From Micavibrio_B sp964633355 (lineage in GTDB: Bacteria > Pseudomonadota > Alphaproteobacteria > Micavibrionales > Micavibrionaceae), in the NCBI GenBank assembly GCA_964633355.1, contig CAZWGO010000004.1, forward strand, positions 86,033 to 150,032: 64,000 bases of DNA, read 5' to 3'. The notes beneath the pieces are model-generated. The model worked only from the letters and a program-made list of their open reading frames with translations. It was not told the DNA's origin and searched no databases. A program made the position numbers and the translations under genes. This document shows positions 52,231-60,408 of the stretch, piece by piece. The first letter of the stretch is position 1, and each line of letters opens with the position of its first letter.

Positions 52231-52998
52231 ATGGAAAACTGCAACCCTAAATCAAACCTGTCCCCATCTTCCGAAAGCGGAAACGTCCTTTTCCTGATCC
52301 TTATTGCCGTTGTGCTTTTTGCAGCCCTTGCTTACGCGGTGACACAATCGTCACGCTCCGGCGGCGCGGACATAAAAGCCGAGAAAGCAGACCTCGTAGC
52401 GGCGCAAATCGCCCAGTACGGAGCGCAGGTTTCAACCGCCGTCATGCGCGTCAGGGTGGGTCATGGTTGCAGTGAAACGGAGATCAATTTTGAAAATCCT
52501 ATACAGGCGCACCCTGACTACTGGGGCGGCAGTACCAATACGACGGCACCCGCCGATGGAAGATGCAATATATTCGGGTCAAACGGCGGAGGGGCTGTTT
52601 ACTGGGATGCAAGAAAGCAACTCCCCAACGATGATCCCGTCTATAGCTATTTGACGTTCACAACTAAAGTCGGCGTCAAGAATGTAGGCACGGATGCGAG
52701 CGAGCTCATGATGTATTTCGTAATGAATTCGGGCGATCAGGCCAGGGCGATATGTTCGGCTTATAATAAAAGATTGGGAATTACCGGAAATACGGAATCG
52801 GGCACGACGCGCGCCCTTGATTGGGAAATGGCAACCGGTGCAGGTCTCGTATATTCGGCGTCGCCAACAGGCCCGCTGCAAATTGGCGAAGACCCCGACC
52901 CATCCGCTTTTTCCGGACAAACGACAGGATGCCTGACCGGTGCCAGCTCTCACGACTCGGACGACCAAATCATTTATTATGTACTGTCTGCGCGGTAA
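52231..52998 (+). CDS. pilin-like single-helix secreted protein (SGN family, copy 2)
   Basis: A 255-aa protein with a polar leader ending SSESGN, then the helix VLFLILIAVVLFAALAYAV, and an extracytoplasmic body with cysteines near HGCSET, GRCNIF, RAICSAY and GCLTGA and the C-terminus IIYYVLSAR. It shares leader, helix and tail with the protein at 17354. The ATG at 52231 has AAGGAA seven bases upstream; an ATG eight codons earlier is less likely. The G-N junction before the helix resembles a prepilin cleavage site but without Glu5. It is encoded right after rho but behind its terminator. Confidence 0.7.
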   Translation: MENCNPKSNLSPSSESGNVLFLILIAVVLFAALAYAVTQSSRSGGADIKAEKADLVAAQIAQYGAQVSTAVMRVRVGHGCSETEINFENPIQAHPDYWGGSTNTTAPADGRCNIFGSNGGGAVYWDARKQLPNDDPVYSYLTFTTKVGVKNVGTDASELMMYFVMNSGDQARAICSAYNKRLGITGNTESGTTRALDWEMATGAGLVYSASPTGPLQIGEDPDPSAFSGQTTGCLTGASSHDSDDQIIYYVLSAR

Positions 52999-53060
52999 AA
53001 GCCTTTATTGCAGCTGGTTTTGAATCCTGCTTAAATCCTCTTCTTTAAAGGGGATACTCA

Positions 53061-53966
53061 ATGAAACATCACCTGACCGCCGCCGCCATTGCCGCTGTCG
53101 TTGCTTTCGGAATCGGCTACCTGCCGAAATCGACACAGCCTCCGGCTCCCCCTCCCTTGATGGGAGAGGGTCGGGGTGAGGGTATCAAAGAAACTCGAAA
53201 AGCCGAAACCGCTTACCAACGCGTTCTTCGCACGAATACGCTTCGCTGCGGCTATGCGCTTTATGCGCCGATGCTGTCGAAAGACCCGAACACAGGAGAG
53301 ATGTCCGGCATTGCCGCCGATGTGATCGACGCGGTCGCAAAATCTCTGGATTTGAAAGTCGAATGGACGGCGGAGTTTGGTTTTGCCACGTCCGTCTCCG
53401 ACCTTGAATCGGACCGCTTCGATCTGACCTGCATCGGGTTCTGGCGGCTGCCGTTAGAGGCCAAGCGCCTGACTTATACGATGCCGTTCGTTTACAGCCA
53501 GATGAATCTGTATGTTCGTGCAGACGATACGCGTTTCGATTCCGATTTTCGCCAGATCGATAATACTGACATTAAAATTATCTCCGCCGATGGCCAGATG
53601 TCATCCGCCGCGGCTCGCGTCGAATTCCCCAAGGCGCATTTGATAGAGCTTCCGAATATGACGCCACTCTCCCAGCAGATCGAAGATGTCGTCGCGGGCA
53701 AAGCCGATGTGTTTATGAGCGAATCCGCGGCAGCCGAAGATTACATGTCAAAAAATACGAGCAAGGTTCGTAAAATTATGACCGACCGGCCTTTACGCGT
53801 TTATCAAAACACTTTCGCCATGAAAATGGGCGAGAACGATTTAAAGACGATGCTGGATAGCGCACTGATCGACGTCATCGAAAACGGCGAGATGGATAAA
53901 ATTCTTTCCAAATACGATCCCGAAAACAAAATCTTCAAAAAAGTCGCGAAAGGTTATCAGCCGTGA
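53061..53966 (+). CDS. ABC transporter family 3 solute-binding protein (copy 1)
   Basis: A 301-aa periplasmic binding protein for amino acids or similar polar solutes. Signal-like N-terminus (HLTAAAIAAVVAFGIGYL), then TLRCGYALYAP, KDPNTGEMSGIAADVIDAVA and DLTCIGFWRLPLEAKRLTYT, the lobes of the family 3 fold. Between the signal peptide and the mature domain stands PPPLMGEGRGEG, the translation of a palindromic repeat (53148-53183) that lengthens the linker. First gene of the ABC operon; it overlaps the next gene by 4 bp. Confidence 0.85.
   Translation: MKHHLTAAAIAAVVAFGIGYLPKSTQPPAPPPLMGEGRGEGIKETRKAETAYQRVLRTNTLRCGYALYAPMLSKDPNTGEMSGIAADVIDAVAKSLDLKVEWTAEFGFATSVSDLESDRFDLTCIGFWRLPLEAKRLTYTMPFVYSQMNLYVRADDTRFDSDFRQIDNTDIKIISADGQMSSAAARVEFPKAHLIELPNMTPLSQQIEDVVAGKADVFMSESAAAEDYMSKNTSKVRKIMTDRPLRVYQNTFAMKMGENDLKTMLDSALIDVIENGEMDKILSKYDPENKIFKKVAKGYQP
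53148..53183 (+). repeat. coding-embedded palindromic repeat in the first binding-protein gene
   Basis: CCCCCTCCCTTGATGGGAGA followed by GGGTCGGGGTGAGGG, read as PPPLMGEGRGEG. Same element type as in folC at 37781. Confidence 0.85.
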
Positions 53967-54862
53967 ACAATTTCAGTCTCACCCCATTCGTCATACCGGC
54001 GAAAGCCGGTATCCAGAACTTCATCAAAATCTGGATGGCGATTTTCATCGGCATGACGATCCTTGTATTAAGCTCAACTCCCGCCAAAGCAGAACCGAAA
54101 TCGGCGTATGATCGGGTTATGGCTTCGGGCACACTTCGTTGTGGCTATTGGATAGCGCCACCCATGATCATCAAAGATCCTAACACTGGAAAAATGTCAG
54201 GCGCTTTTGTTGACTATGTTGAAGAGCTAGGCAAATCACTAGATCTAAAAATTGAATGGGCCGGAGAAATAAATTTTGGCACCTATATTCAGGACATTAA
54301 CCAAGGAAAATTCGATGCTGAATGTGCAACAGGTTGGCCAAACGCTCTAAGAGGTAAACAGGCGGAATACACCAATCCGGTTGGCTTTATGCCCTTCTAT
54401 GTTTTTGTTAAAAGCGGCAATAAAAAATTCGATCATAAACTTGAAGCCTTGAATGATACTGCCGTGAAATTTGCAGGACATGATGGTGGTACAAATACGT
54501 TGGCTCAGCAAAAATTCTTTCCCCAAAGCCAATTATTGACTGTACCTGGAGATGCACCGCAATCGGAGCCTTTGAATATGATTAAATACGGCAAGGCAGA
54601 CGCAACGCTTGTAACCAGTTTTGAAGGTTTAAATTATTCGAAAGAAAACCCTGATTCAATTAGGCAGGTTATTTCTGAACCTGTGCGAATTATTCCTATG
54701 ACGATGACGGTCGGTGCAAATGAATTCAGGCTCTTAAATATGCTCAACACGGCAACCAATGAGCTGCTTTATGATGGCACTATAGAGTCTATCTATAAAA
54801 AATACGACATCAGCCCTAATGAAATTTTGCGCGTAGCAAAACCTTATGAGCAAATGAAATGA
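53963..54862 (+). CDS. ABC transporter family 3 solute-binding protein (copy 2)
   Basis: A 299-aa paralog of the previous protein: TLRCGYWIAPPMIIKDPNTG aligns with its TLRCGY...KDPNTG, and GKSLDLKIEWAGE with AKSLDLKVEWTAE. It starts at GTG 53963, overlapping the upstream stop. Its signal peptide contains VIPAKAGIQ and WMAIFIGMT, both arms of an inverted repeat (see the repeat entry); cleavage would fall near TPAKA. From about 54160 the gene is AT-richer than its neighbours, so the copy may have come from another source. The two binding proteins may give one permease two specificities. Confidence 0.85.
   Translation: MNNFSLTPFVIPAKAGIQNFIKIWMAIFIGMTILVLSSTPAKAEPKSAYDRVMASGTLRCGYWIAPPMIIKDPNTGKMSGAFVDYVEELGKSLDLKIEWAGEINFGTYIQDINQGKFDAECATGWPNALRGKQAEYTNPVGFMPFYVFVKSGNKKFDHKLEALNDTAVKFAGHDGGTNTLAQQKFFPQSQLLTVPGDAPQSEPLNMIKYGKADATLVTSFEGLNYSKENPDSIRQVISEPVRIIPMTMTVGANEFRLLNMLNTATNELLYDGTIESIYKKYDISPNEILRVAKPYEQMK
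53989..54058. repeat. two-armed palindromic repeat inside a signal peptide
   Basis: Left arm 53989-54016 (CGTCATACCGGCGAAAGCCG + GTATCCAG) is intact; right arm 54031-54058 (CTGGATGGCGATTTTCATCG + GCATGACG) matches the reverse complement of the left at 21 of 28 positions. In frame, the right arm reads WMAIFIGMT where an undecayed arm would read WIPAFAGMT. Confidence 0.85.
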
Positions 54863-55200
54863 GAACTATTCTCCTCCTCATCGGCTCGAATATTTTTATG
54901 ACCTTTGCATGGTACGGCCACCTGAAGGACCTGAACAACAAGCCGCTCTATATCGCAATCCTCATCAGCTGGGGCATCGCTTTTTTTGAATATGTGTTGC
55001 AAGTACCGGCCAACCGCTACGGCTATGGTATCTTTACCCTTGGTCAGCTTAAGATCATGCAGGAGATCATCACCATGGCGGTCTTCGCCGGTTTCGCCTA
55101 TTGGTATATGGGCAAACCGCTAACGCTCAATTATCTTTGGGCAGGGCTGTGTATGATCGGGGCGGCCTATTTTATTTTCAGGGACAGCGCACCAGCATGA
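54859..55200 (+). CDS. DMT-superfamily small membrane protein (DUF486)
   Basis: A 113-aa protein with four membrane helices, matching DUF486: MTFAWYGHLKDLNNKPLY, SWGIAFFEYVLQVPANRYGY and FTLGQLKIMQEIITM are recognisable. Function of the family is unclear; members resemble half-size drug/metabolite transporters. It overlaps both neighbours by 4 bp (ATGA at each end) inside the ABC operon, which suggests co-translation, though a role in the ABC system is not established. Confidence 0.88.
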   Translation: MRTILLLIGSNIFMTFAWYGHLKDLNNKPLYIAILISWGIAFFEYVLQVPANRYGYGIFTLGQLKIMQEIITMAVFAGFAYWYMGKPLTLNYLWAGLCMIGAAYFIFRDSAPA

Positions 55201-55862
55201 ACGTCTTCGACATCCTCATCAAATACTATCCGGCTTTTTTACAGGGCCTTAAAGTCACGCTGGAAATGTCGGTGATTATCTGGGCGCTGGGTATCATTCT
55301 CGGCACCGCGCTAGGCGTGGCGGCCAGCCGCTTCCCGAAATCCGTCGGCGTGCCGACGCGCCTTGTGTCCTTCCTGCTGGCCGGCGTGCCGATCCTCGTC
55401 TTTTTATTCTGGCTGCATTATCCGGCGCAGGCGATGATGGATGTCGTGATCGATCCTTTCTATACCGCGACCTTCACCTTCACGATTTTGAATATCTTTG
55501 GCGTGGCCGATCTGGTTGCCACCGCGCTCAATGAATTCCCGAAGCAATATATTACCGCGGCCCGCGTAACCGGCCTCACCCCGAAGCAAACCATTCTGAA
55601 AATAGAGCTTCCGTTGATCGCCCGCGCCGTGACGCCCGCTCTTCTTATGCTACAAGTAACCATGCTGCACGTGACGCTTTTTTCATCGCTTATATCCGTC
55701 GAGGAAATTTTCCGCGTTGCCCAGCGCATCAACGCGCAAATTTACCGCCCGGTCGAAATTTATACCGCGCTCGGCGTCTTCTTTCTCGCGGTCTGCGTGC
55801 CCGTCAATATGATCGCGCTCTATCTTAAAAATAAATTCACACGCGACACATCGGAGAGATAA
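55197..55862 (+). CDS. ABC transporter permease, polar amino acid type
   Basis: A 221-aa HisM/GlnP-type permease with about five membrane helices. The EAA loop that contacts the ATPase is AARVTGLTPKQTILKIELPL (about 122-141). The start at 55197 overlaps the DUF486 stop; a longer frame starting at 55101 lies inside that gene. Only one permease gene is present, so the channel would be a homodimer. Confidence 0.9.
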   Translation: MNVFDILIKYYPAFLQGLKVTLEMSVIIWALGIILGTALGVAASRFPKSVGVPTRLVSFLLAGVPILVFLFWLHYPAQAMMDVVIDPFYTATFTFTILNIFGVADLVATALNEFPKQYITAARVTGLTPKQTILKIELPLIARAVTPALLMLQVTMLHVTLFSSLISVEEIFRVAQRINAQIYRPVEIYTALGVFFLAVCVPVNMIALYLKNKFTRDTSER

Positions 55863-55865
55863 ATT

Positions 55866-56585
55866 ATGCTCACCGCTACCAATATTCAAAAATCTTACGG
55901 CTTGCATCGTGTTTTAAGCGGCATCGATTTCACGCTTGAGCCGGGAAAGATTACTTGCTTGATCGGCCCCAGCGGCGGCGGCAAGACGACGTTGCTCAAA
56001 TGCCTGTCACTGGTCGAACAGCCTGATAGCGGTACTATAAAAATCGACGACAAGAACTATAATTTCCCGCCTACCGCAGACCGCCTGCCCAATCCCTATC
56101 CGTCCATGACGGTCGTTTTTCAATCACTTTTCCTGTGGCCGCATTTGACCTTGCGGGAGAATATTTTACTGCCCGCGCGCAACGTAAATGAAAACGCCGA
56201 AAAAGATATCGACGGCCTCGTTAAAGTTTTCGAGATGGAAAATTTTATCGACCGCTATCCGAACGAAGCCTCCGGCGGACAGCGCCAGCGTGTCGCCCTT
56301 GCCCGCGCATTGATCTTGAACCCGCGCTATATCCTGCTCGACGAAATCACCTCGGCGCTGGACGTCGAGCAAACCGCGAAAATCCTGACCAAGCTGACGC
56401 ATTTGAAAGAGCGCGGCATCGGCACGCTCTTGATTACGCACCATTTGAATTTTGCGCGCCATGCGGCGGATAAAATCGTCTTTATGGCGGACGGTAAAAT
56501 CATCGAAGAAGGCACGCCTTCCATTCTTGAAAAACCGCAATCTCCGCGTCTTCAGCAATTCCTTAACCTCGCGGAATCAGTTTAA
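55866..56585 (+). CDS. ABC transporter ATP-binding protein, polar amino acid type
   Basis: A 239-aa GlnQ/HisP-like ATPase: Walker A GPSGGGKTT (about 34-42), Q-loop VFQSLFLWPHLT, signature SGGQRQRVALARAL, Walker B YILLDEITSALD and switch His in LLITHHL. Last gene of the binding protein-DUF486-permease-ATPase operon, 3 bp after the permease. Confidence 0.94.
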   Translation: MLTATNIQKSYGLHRVLSGIDFTLEPGKITCLIGPSGGGKTTLLKCLSLVEQPDSGTIKIDDKNYNFPPTADRLPNPYPSMTVVFQSLFLWPHLTLRENILLPARNVNENAEKDIDGLVKVFEMENFIDRYPNEASGGQRQRVALARALILNPRYILLDEITSALDVEQTAKILTKLTHLKERGIGTLLITHHLNFARHAADKIVFMADGKIIEEGTPSILEKPQSPRLQQFLNLAESV

Positions 56586-56629
56586 CCTTTTGTTAAGCCT
56601 TTGCCCGCTGTAACAATTCGTCATTAAAT

Positions 56630-56669
56630 TTATCCAAATCCGAAACGATTGAGGTTGAACTTATCCACA
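56630..56669 (+). promoter_or_regulatory. DnaA-box pair
   Basis: TTATCCAAA (56630-56638, one mismatch) and TTATCCACA (56661-56669, perfect) in the same orientation, starts 31 bp apart, in the gap between the ABC operon and the next gene. Possible DnaA-dependent control; too few for an origin. Confidence 0.4.
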
Positions 56670-56737
56670 AGGATATGGTGCAATGAATAAAGGCGCATTA
56701 AGAAGCGCTGCAACAAGAACAGGTTTTGGGTATCATC

Positions 56738-57043
56738 ATGATTATGAAGTCTGCGCTGGCCTTGGCCGGCATTCTCGCTGTTTTTTCTTTTACACCCCAA
56801 GCAAAAGCGATTGATCAATTGCCGCTGCCGGAAGCAGGCGTGTCGCCTGTGCAAGCTGAAGTCGTGGAATTCGCCAGTCTTGGCGATCATCAGAAGTCTC
56901 TCGATGCCTGCGGCAGGATTTTAACGTTACCTCAATACAACGACGCCAAAATAAAAGCGATTAAGGCCTATCGCCAATGCCGCGCTGAACATGCGCTGCA
57001 ACAGCTGGCCGTCTGGCGCTGGCAGGACAATCACTCGAATTAA
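56738..57043 (+). CDS. small secreted protein
   Basis: About 101 aa with a signal peptide (ALALAGILAVFSFTPQAKA) and a short mature part with two cysteines (LDACGRI and YRQCRAE) that may pair. Family unknown. The start may be ATG 56738 or 56744; an upstream TTG is less likely. A strong terminator follows 30 bp after the stop. Confidence 0.65.
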   Translation: MIMKSALALAGILAVFSFTPQAKAIDQLPLPEAGVSPVQAEVVEFASLGDHQKSLDACGRILTLPQYNDAKIKAIKAYRQCRAEHALQQLAVWRWQDNHSN

Positions 57044-57073
57044 TTTTCCCCTCGTACTAAAATGAACATGACT

Positions 57074-57112
57074 GACCGTTCGGAAGATCCCCTCCTTCCG
57101 GACGGTTTTTTT
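57074..57112 (+). terminator. Rho-independent terminator
   Basis: A 13-bp stem GACCGTTCGGAAG / CTTCCGGACGGTT (with G-T pairs) and a run of Ts, between the small secreted protein gene and the convergent zinc-finger gene. The T-run covers the last bases of the latter, so it mainly serves the plus strand. Confidence 0.85.
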
Positions 57113-58715
57113 ACAGCGCGGTTGTAAAATAAAATACTGCTGTGACGGCAAGCGAAATACCGAACGCGGCCCAGAGTGTCCATCCCATTTTCGGCAGGAT
57201 TTTTTTCATCGTTGCTGCGGAAGCAAGCCCGGTCAATGATTGTCGCAAAGCGCGTCCGGCAAAAATTTGCGACGACATGACAATGGCTACCGTGCCGAGA
57301 AGCATGAGAACAACATCGCAGATAATTGTCGAGAGCGCTGGATCGATAGGGAATGCGCCCATGTGCTGAGCGATCTTGCCGCGCATGATGATAAAATACA
57401 CGGCGGCCATCATGACAAAAACTAGTGTGCCGATAGCAAGCCCGATCAATCGTGGCTTATGCGTTATGACCTGCATCGCCTGATTGGCCTGCATAAGAAA
57501 GCGCAGCATCTTGTCCGATGAAATACCGACCGGATATTTCTTCAAAAGCTTCGACAGGGCTTTGCGCGTTTGCAATTGACTGGCGGCTACAATGATCGCT
57601 TCGCGCAAAATTCTGTATTTGGCGGCGTCGCGCAAGGACGCCCCGACATTCCCTTCGCCGCCCGCCGCTTTGGCCAGCATTCCCTGCCCGCGTTTTGTAA
57701 TATCGTCGAGAAATTCCGGACCCTTGATAATCTCGCCGTTCCAGCCGAGAACCGTACAGGCGGCGCTGCGCTTGCCGAGTTTGAAAACGATTTCTCCATA
57801 GGGCACGCGCACATTATAGATGATCGGGATGTTTTCCGGCGGCTCGTTCTCTTGCCAGCTCGGCGTTTCGATCCCGAGATCGATATCGCCCTTCTCAATA
57901 TAGCGAAGCGAAAACGCGTCGAGCAGTTTTGTCAGCTCGATCGGCAGGCCTTGCCGGTCGTAATTGAAATGCAAATGCGCGATCAATTCGACTTTTGCGA
58001 GGTGCGAGATAAAGCCGCTGGCTTTACAGGCCGCGCAAGCCGACTTCCCTGCCCCGTTACATCCTTTACACTTCACCTGGCCTAATCCGTGACAGGCAGG
58101 ACATTGCACACGCCGGCGCCCGCGACAGCGTCCGCAAGGTACCTGTTTGCCGTGTTGGGTGATGCTGCCCATGCCACGGCAACTCGGGCATAGAATATCA
58201 TGACGTCCGTGACAGGTCTGGCACACCATCATTTTCTGTCCGCCGCATTTTGGACATGTCATCTGGCCGGTTTGCGTGCAGGTCGAACAGGCTTCATGGC
58301 TGACATAGTCTTTGGCCAGCGCATCGAGTTTGAAAGACTGGTCCTTTGCCCCATAGCCTTTATCGGGCCGTGCCATGATCGTTTTGACGATAGTATCGCG
58401 CCGCCCGGGGTCGCGCTGCGCCTGCATGGGAAATTGGCGAAGCGCCGCTTCGAAAGCTTCAGGCGTACCGATGGCCTCGCCCTTCTCGACCTTGCCCGGC
58501 ACGCTGCGGCTGGAATATTCTGTGGCGAGGCGTATAAACCCCTCGGCGCGAAAGCTCAAGATTTGTGCAGAGACCTTTTCAATGGAAACTTTATCGGCTT
58601 TCAGGCCGTTCCCCTTGACCAGCGCCTTGATCTTCTCGAGCGCGTGCGCCTGCACCGTTTGATCGATCGTCGGCAAAGGGGCTGGGGCTTCGTGAAAGGT
58701 CGGCGGCTTTAGCAT
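57111..58715 (-). CDS. membrane protein with eight CxxC motifs (double DnaJ-type zinc finger)
   Basis: A 534-aa protein. A cytoplasmic N-terminal part is followed by eight CxxC motifs at 143, 154, 165, 176 and 194, 205, 216, 227: two blocks of four with an exact 11-residue period (CSTC, CPKC, CQTC, CPSC; CGRC, CPAC, CKGC, CAAC), like two DnaJ cysteine-rich domains in series but without a J-domain. Then comes a globular part (about 235-420) and three membrane helices (about 434-456, 475-497, 513-531). Such domains bind two zinc ions each and hold unfolded protein. A membrane-bound chaperone-like or redox role is inference. Confidence 0.75.
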   Translation of the reverse strand: MLKPPTFHEAPAPLPTIDQTVQAHALEKIKALVKGNGLKADKVSIEKVSAQILSFRAEGFIRLATEYSSRSVPGKVEKGEAIGTPEAFEAALRQFPMQAQRDPGRRDTIVKTIMARPDKGYGAKDQSFKLDALAKDYVSHEACSTCTQTGQMTCPKCGGQKMMVCQTCHGRHDILCPSCRGMGSITQHGKQVPCGRCRGRRRVQCPACHGLGQVKCKGCNGAGKSACAACKASGFISHLAKVELIAHLHFNYDRQGLPIELTKLLDAFSLRYIEKGDIDLGIETPSWQENEPPENIPIIYNVRVPYGEIVFKLGKRSAACTVLGWNGEIIKGPEFLDDITKRGQGMLAKAAGGEGNVGASLRDAAKYRILREAIIVAASQLQTRKALSKLLKKYPVGISSDKMLRFLMQANQAMQVITHKPRLIGLAIGTLVFVMMAAVYFIIMRGKIAQHMGAFPIDPALSTIICDVVLMLLGTVAIVMSSQIFAGRALRQSLTGLASAATMKKILPKMGWTLWAAFGISLAVTAVFYFTTAL

Positions 58716-58810
58716 GCAGGGTTATTTATCATATACTTAATTATGTATCAAAGCTTGTGGCGTTGTCTCAATCACTTTAAATAGATGGATCACCTATGGA
58801 GGTAAATGTC

Positions 58811-59077
58811 ATGAGATTTCAAATTAATATCGATTGTACGCCTGAAGAAGCCCGCAAATTTTTCGGCGTGCCTGATATACTGCCGATGCAGCAAGCAATG
58901 ATGGAGCAGCTTAATTCCCACTTGATGGACAAGATGAAAATGGATCCGGAGGGCTTCACGGAAAACTGGATGCCGACCTTGTGGAAATGGACGGAAATGC
59001 AGCAAAATTTCTGGAAGCAAATGGGCGGCATGGCCAATGTGAACATCAATCCGGACGACTCGCCTAAGAAAAAATGA
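58811..59077 (+). CDS. DUF6489-type small protein
   Basis: An 88-aa protein beginning MRFQINIDCTPEEARKFFGV and rich in Met, Gln and Trp, matching a small alphaproteobacterial family (DUF6489) often placed upstream of mnmE and resembling phasin-like helices. Start ATG 58811 has GGAGG eight bases upstream; an ATG at 58796 overlaps that RBS. The stop overlaps mnmE as ATGA, so the two are translationally coupled. Family identity is from memory of the pattern, hence moderate confidence. Confidence 0.7.
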   Translation: MRFQINIDCTPEEARKFFGVPDILPMQQAMMEQLNSHLMDKMKMDPEGFTENWMPTLWKWTEMQQNFWKQMGGMANVNINPDDSPKKK

Positions 59078-60399
59078 GTGTCGTCGATACAATCTATGCC
59101 CTTTCTACCCCGCCCGGAAAAAGCGCCGTGGCGGTTGTCCGCGTATCCGGTCCCTTCGCGCATTTGAGCCTAATGAAGCTCGCTCCCCAGCAGCGCCTTC
59201 CAAAACCTCGTCAGGCTTGTGTGCGCAGCATTTTTACATCCAATGGCGATAAAATAGACGATGCGCTGGTGCTGCTTTTTGCTGCACCAAATAGCTTTAC
59301 CGGCGAAAACATCGTTGAATATCAACTGCATGGGGGTTGGTCGGTAGTACAATCTTTGCTGCAGCAATTATCGCAGCAAGAAAATCACCGCATGGCCCTT
59401 CCGGGAGAATTTACCCGCCGCGCCTTTGAAAATGGCAAGCTGGACCTGACTGAAGCCGAAGCTATTGCCGATCTGATCGATGCCGAGACAGAAATCCAGC
59501 GTTTACAAGCGCTTAGCCAGTTATCAGGGTCTCTGGAGCGACTTTATGAGCGCTGGAAAGTGCGCTTGTCCCATACTTTGGCATTGATGGAAGCCGATCT
59601 CGATTTTTCCGATCAAGATCTGCCTGAAGATATTTTGCTGCAGGTCCAACCTGATATTTCAGATCTCGCAGAAGAAATTGCTGCGCATCTCGATGACAAC
59701 CGCCGCGGTGAACGATTGCGCAGCGGCTTTCAATTGGTCATCCTCGGCGCGCCTAATGCCGGTAAATCTTCGTTATTAAATGCTTTATCCCAGCGGGATG
59801 TTGCCATCGTTTCTTCGATGGCGGGCACGACACGGGACGTGCTCGAAACTCATCTTGATATTGGTGGCTATCCAGTGATTTTAGCCGATACGGCCGGTTT
59901 GCATTCTGCGATTCCAAAGGATGAACAAGGAAAAATCGAGGCACAAGGGATTGAGCGAGCCAAAACGAGAGCAGGGCAGGCCGATATCAAAATCCTGCTT
60001 TTCGATGTTAATGCAGGCCGCGATAATGAAACCTATAATCTCAAGGATGATAACTCTATCATTGTTTACAATAAGATTGATATTGCGGAGGCACCGGATG
60101 ACGGTATCGCTATTTCAGCCTTGAACGGGCAGGGCATCGATAAATTGCTGCAGGCTATTGTACAAAAAATTGAAACTATCATGGGAGGCCGCACAGCACC
60201 GGCTTTGACGCGGGCTCGCCATCGGGAAGCCTTGGCAAATTCTTATGAAGCATTGAACCGTTCTGCAAATGCTCAATTACCTGAGCTTGCTGCCGAGGAT
60301 TTGCGTCTCGCTATCCGGTACTTGGGATCTATCACCGGACGCGTCGATATTGAAGATTTACTAGATATGATTTTCCGCGATTTTTGCATAGGCAAATAG
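59074..60399 (+). CDS. mnmE: tRNA modification GTPase MnmE
   Basis: With MnmG adds the carboxymethylaminomethyl group to U34 of certain tRNAs. The 441-aa protein starts with DTIYALSTPPGKSAVAVVRV (folate-binding domain) and has GEFTRRAFENGKLDLTEAEA, then the G-domain: G1 GAPNAGKSS, G2 TTRD, G3 DTAGLH, G4 NKID, and the conserved C-terminus FCIGK with the catalytic Cys. mnmG is not in the window; instead the next plus-strand genes stop here and parAB converge further on. Confidence 0.96.
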   Translation: MSVVDTIYALSTPPGKSAVAVVRVSGPFAHLSLMKLAPQQRLPKPRQACVRSIFTSNGDKIDDALVLLFAAPNSFTGENIVEYQLHGGWSVVQSLLQQLSQQENHRMALPGEFTRRAFENGKLDLTEAEAIADLIDAETEIQRLQALSQLSGSLERLYERWKVRLSHTLALMEADLDFSDQDLPEDILLQVQPDISDLAEEIAAHLDDNRRGERLRSGFQLVILGAPNAGKSSLLNALSQRDVAIVSSMAGTTRDVLETHLDIGGYPVILADTAGLHSAIPKDEQGKIEAQGIERAKTRAGQADIKILLFDVNAGRDNETYNLKDDNSIIVYNKIDIAEAPDDGIAISALNGQGIDKLLQAIVQKIETIMGGRTAPALTRARHREALANSYEALNRSANAQLPELAAEDLRLAIRYLGSITGRVDIEDLLDMIFRDFCIGK

Positions 60400-60408
60400 C
60401 TGAGAAGG

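Noticed and set aside
53989..54058. CRISPR-like repeat unit
   Set aside because: It is a single inverted pair, not a series of direct repeats with spacers; no cas genes in the window.
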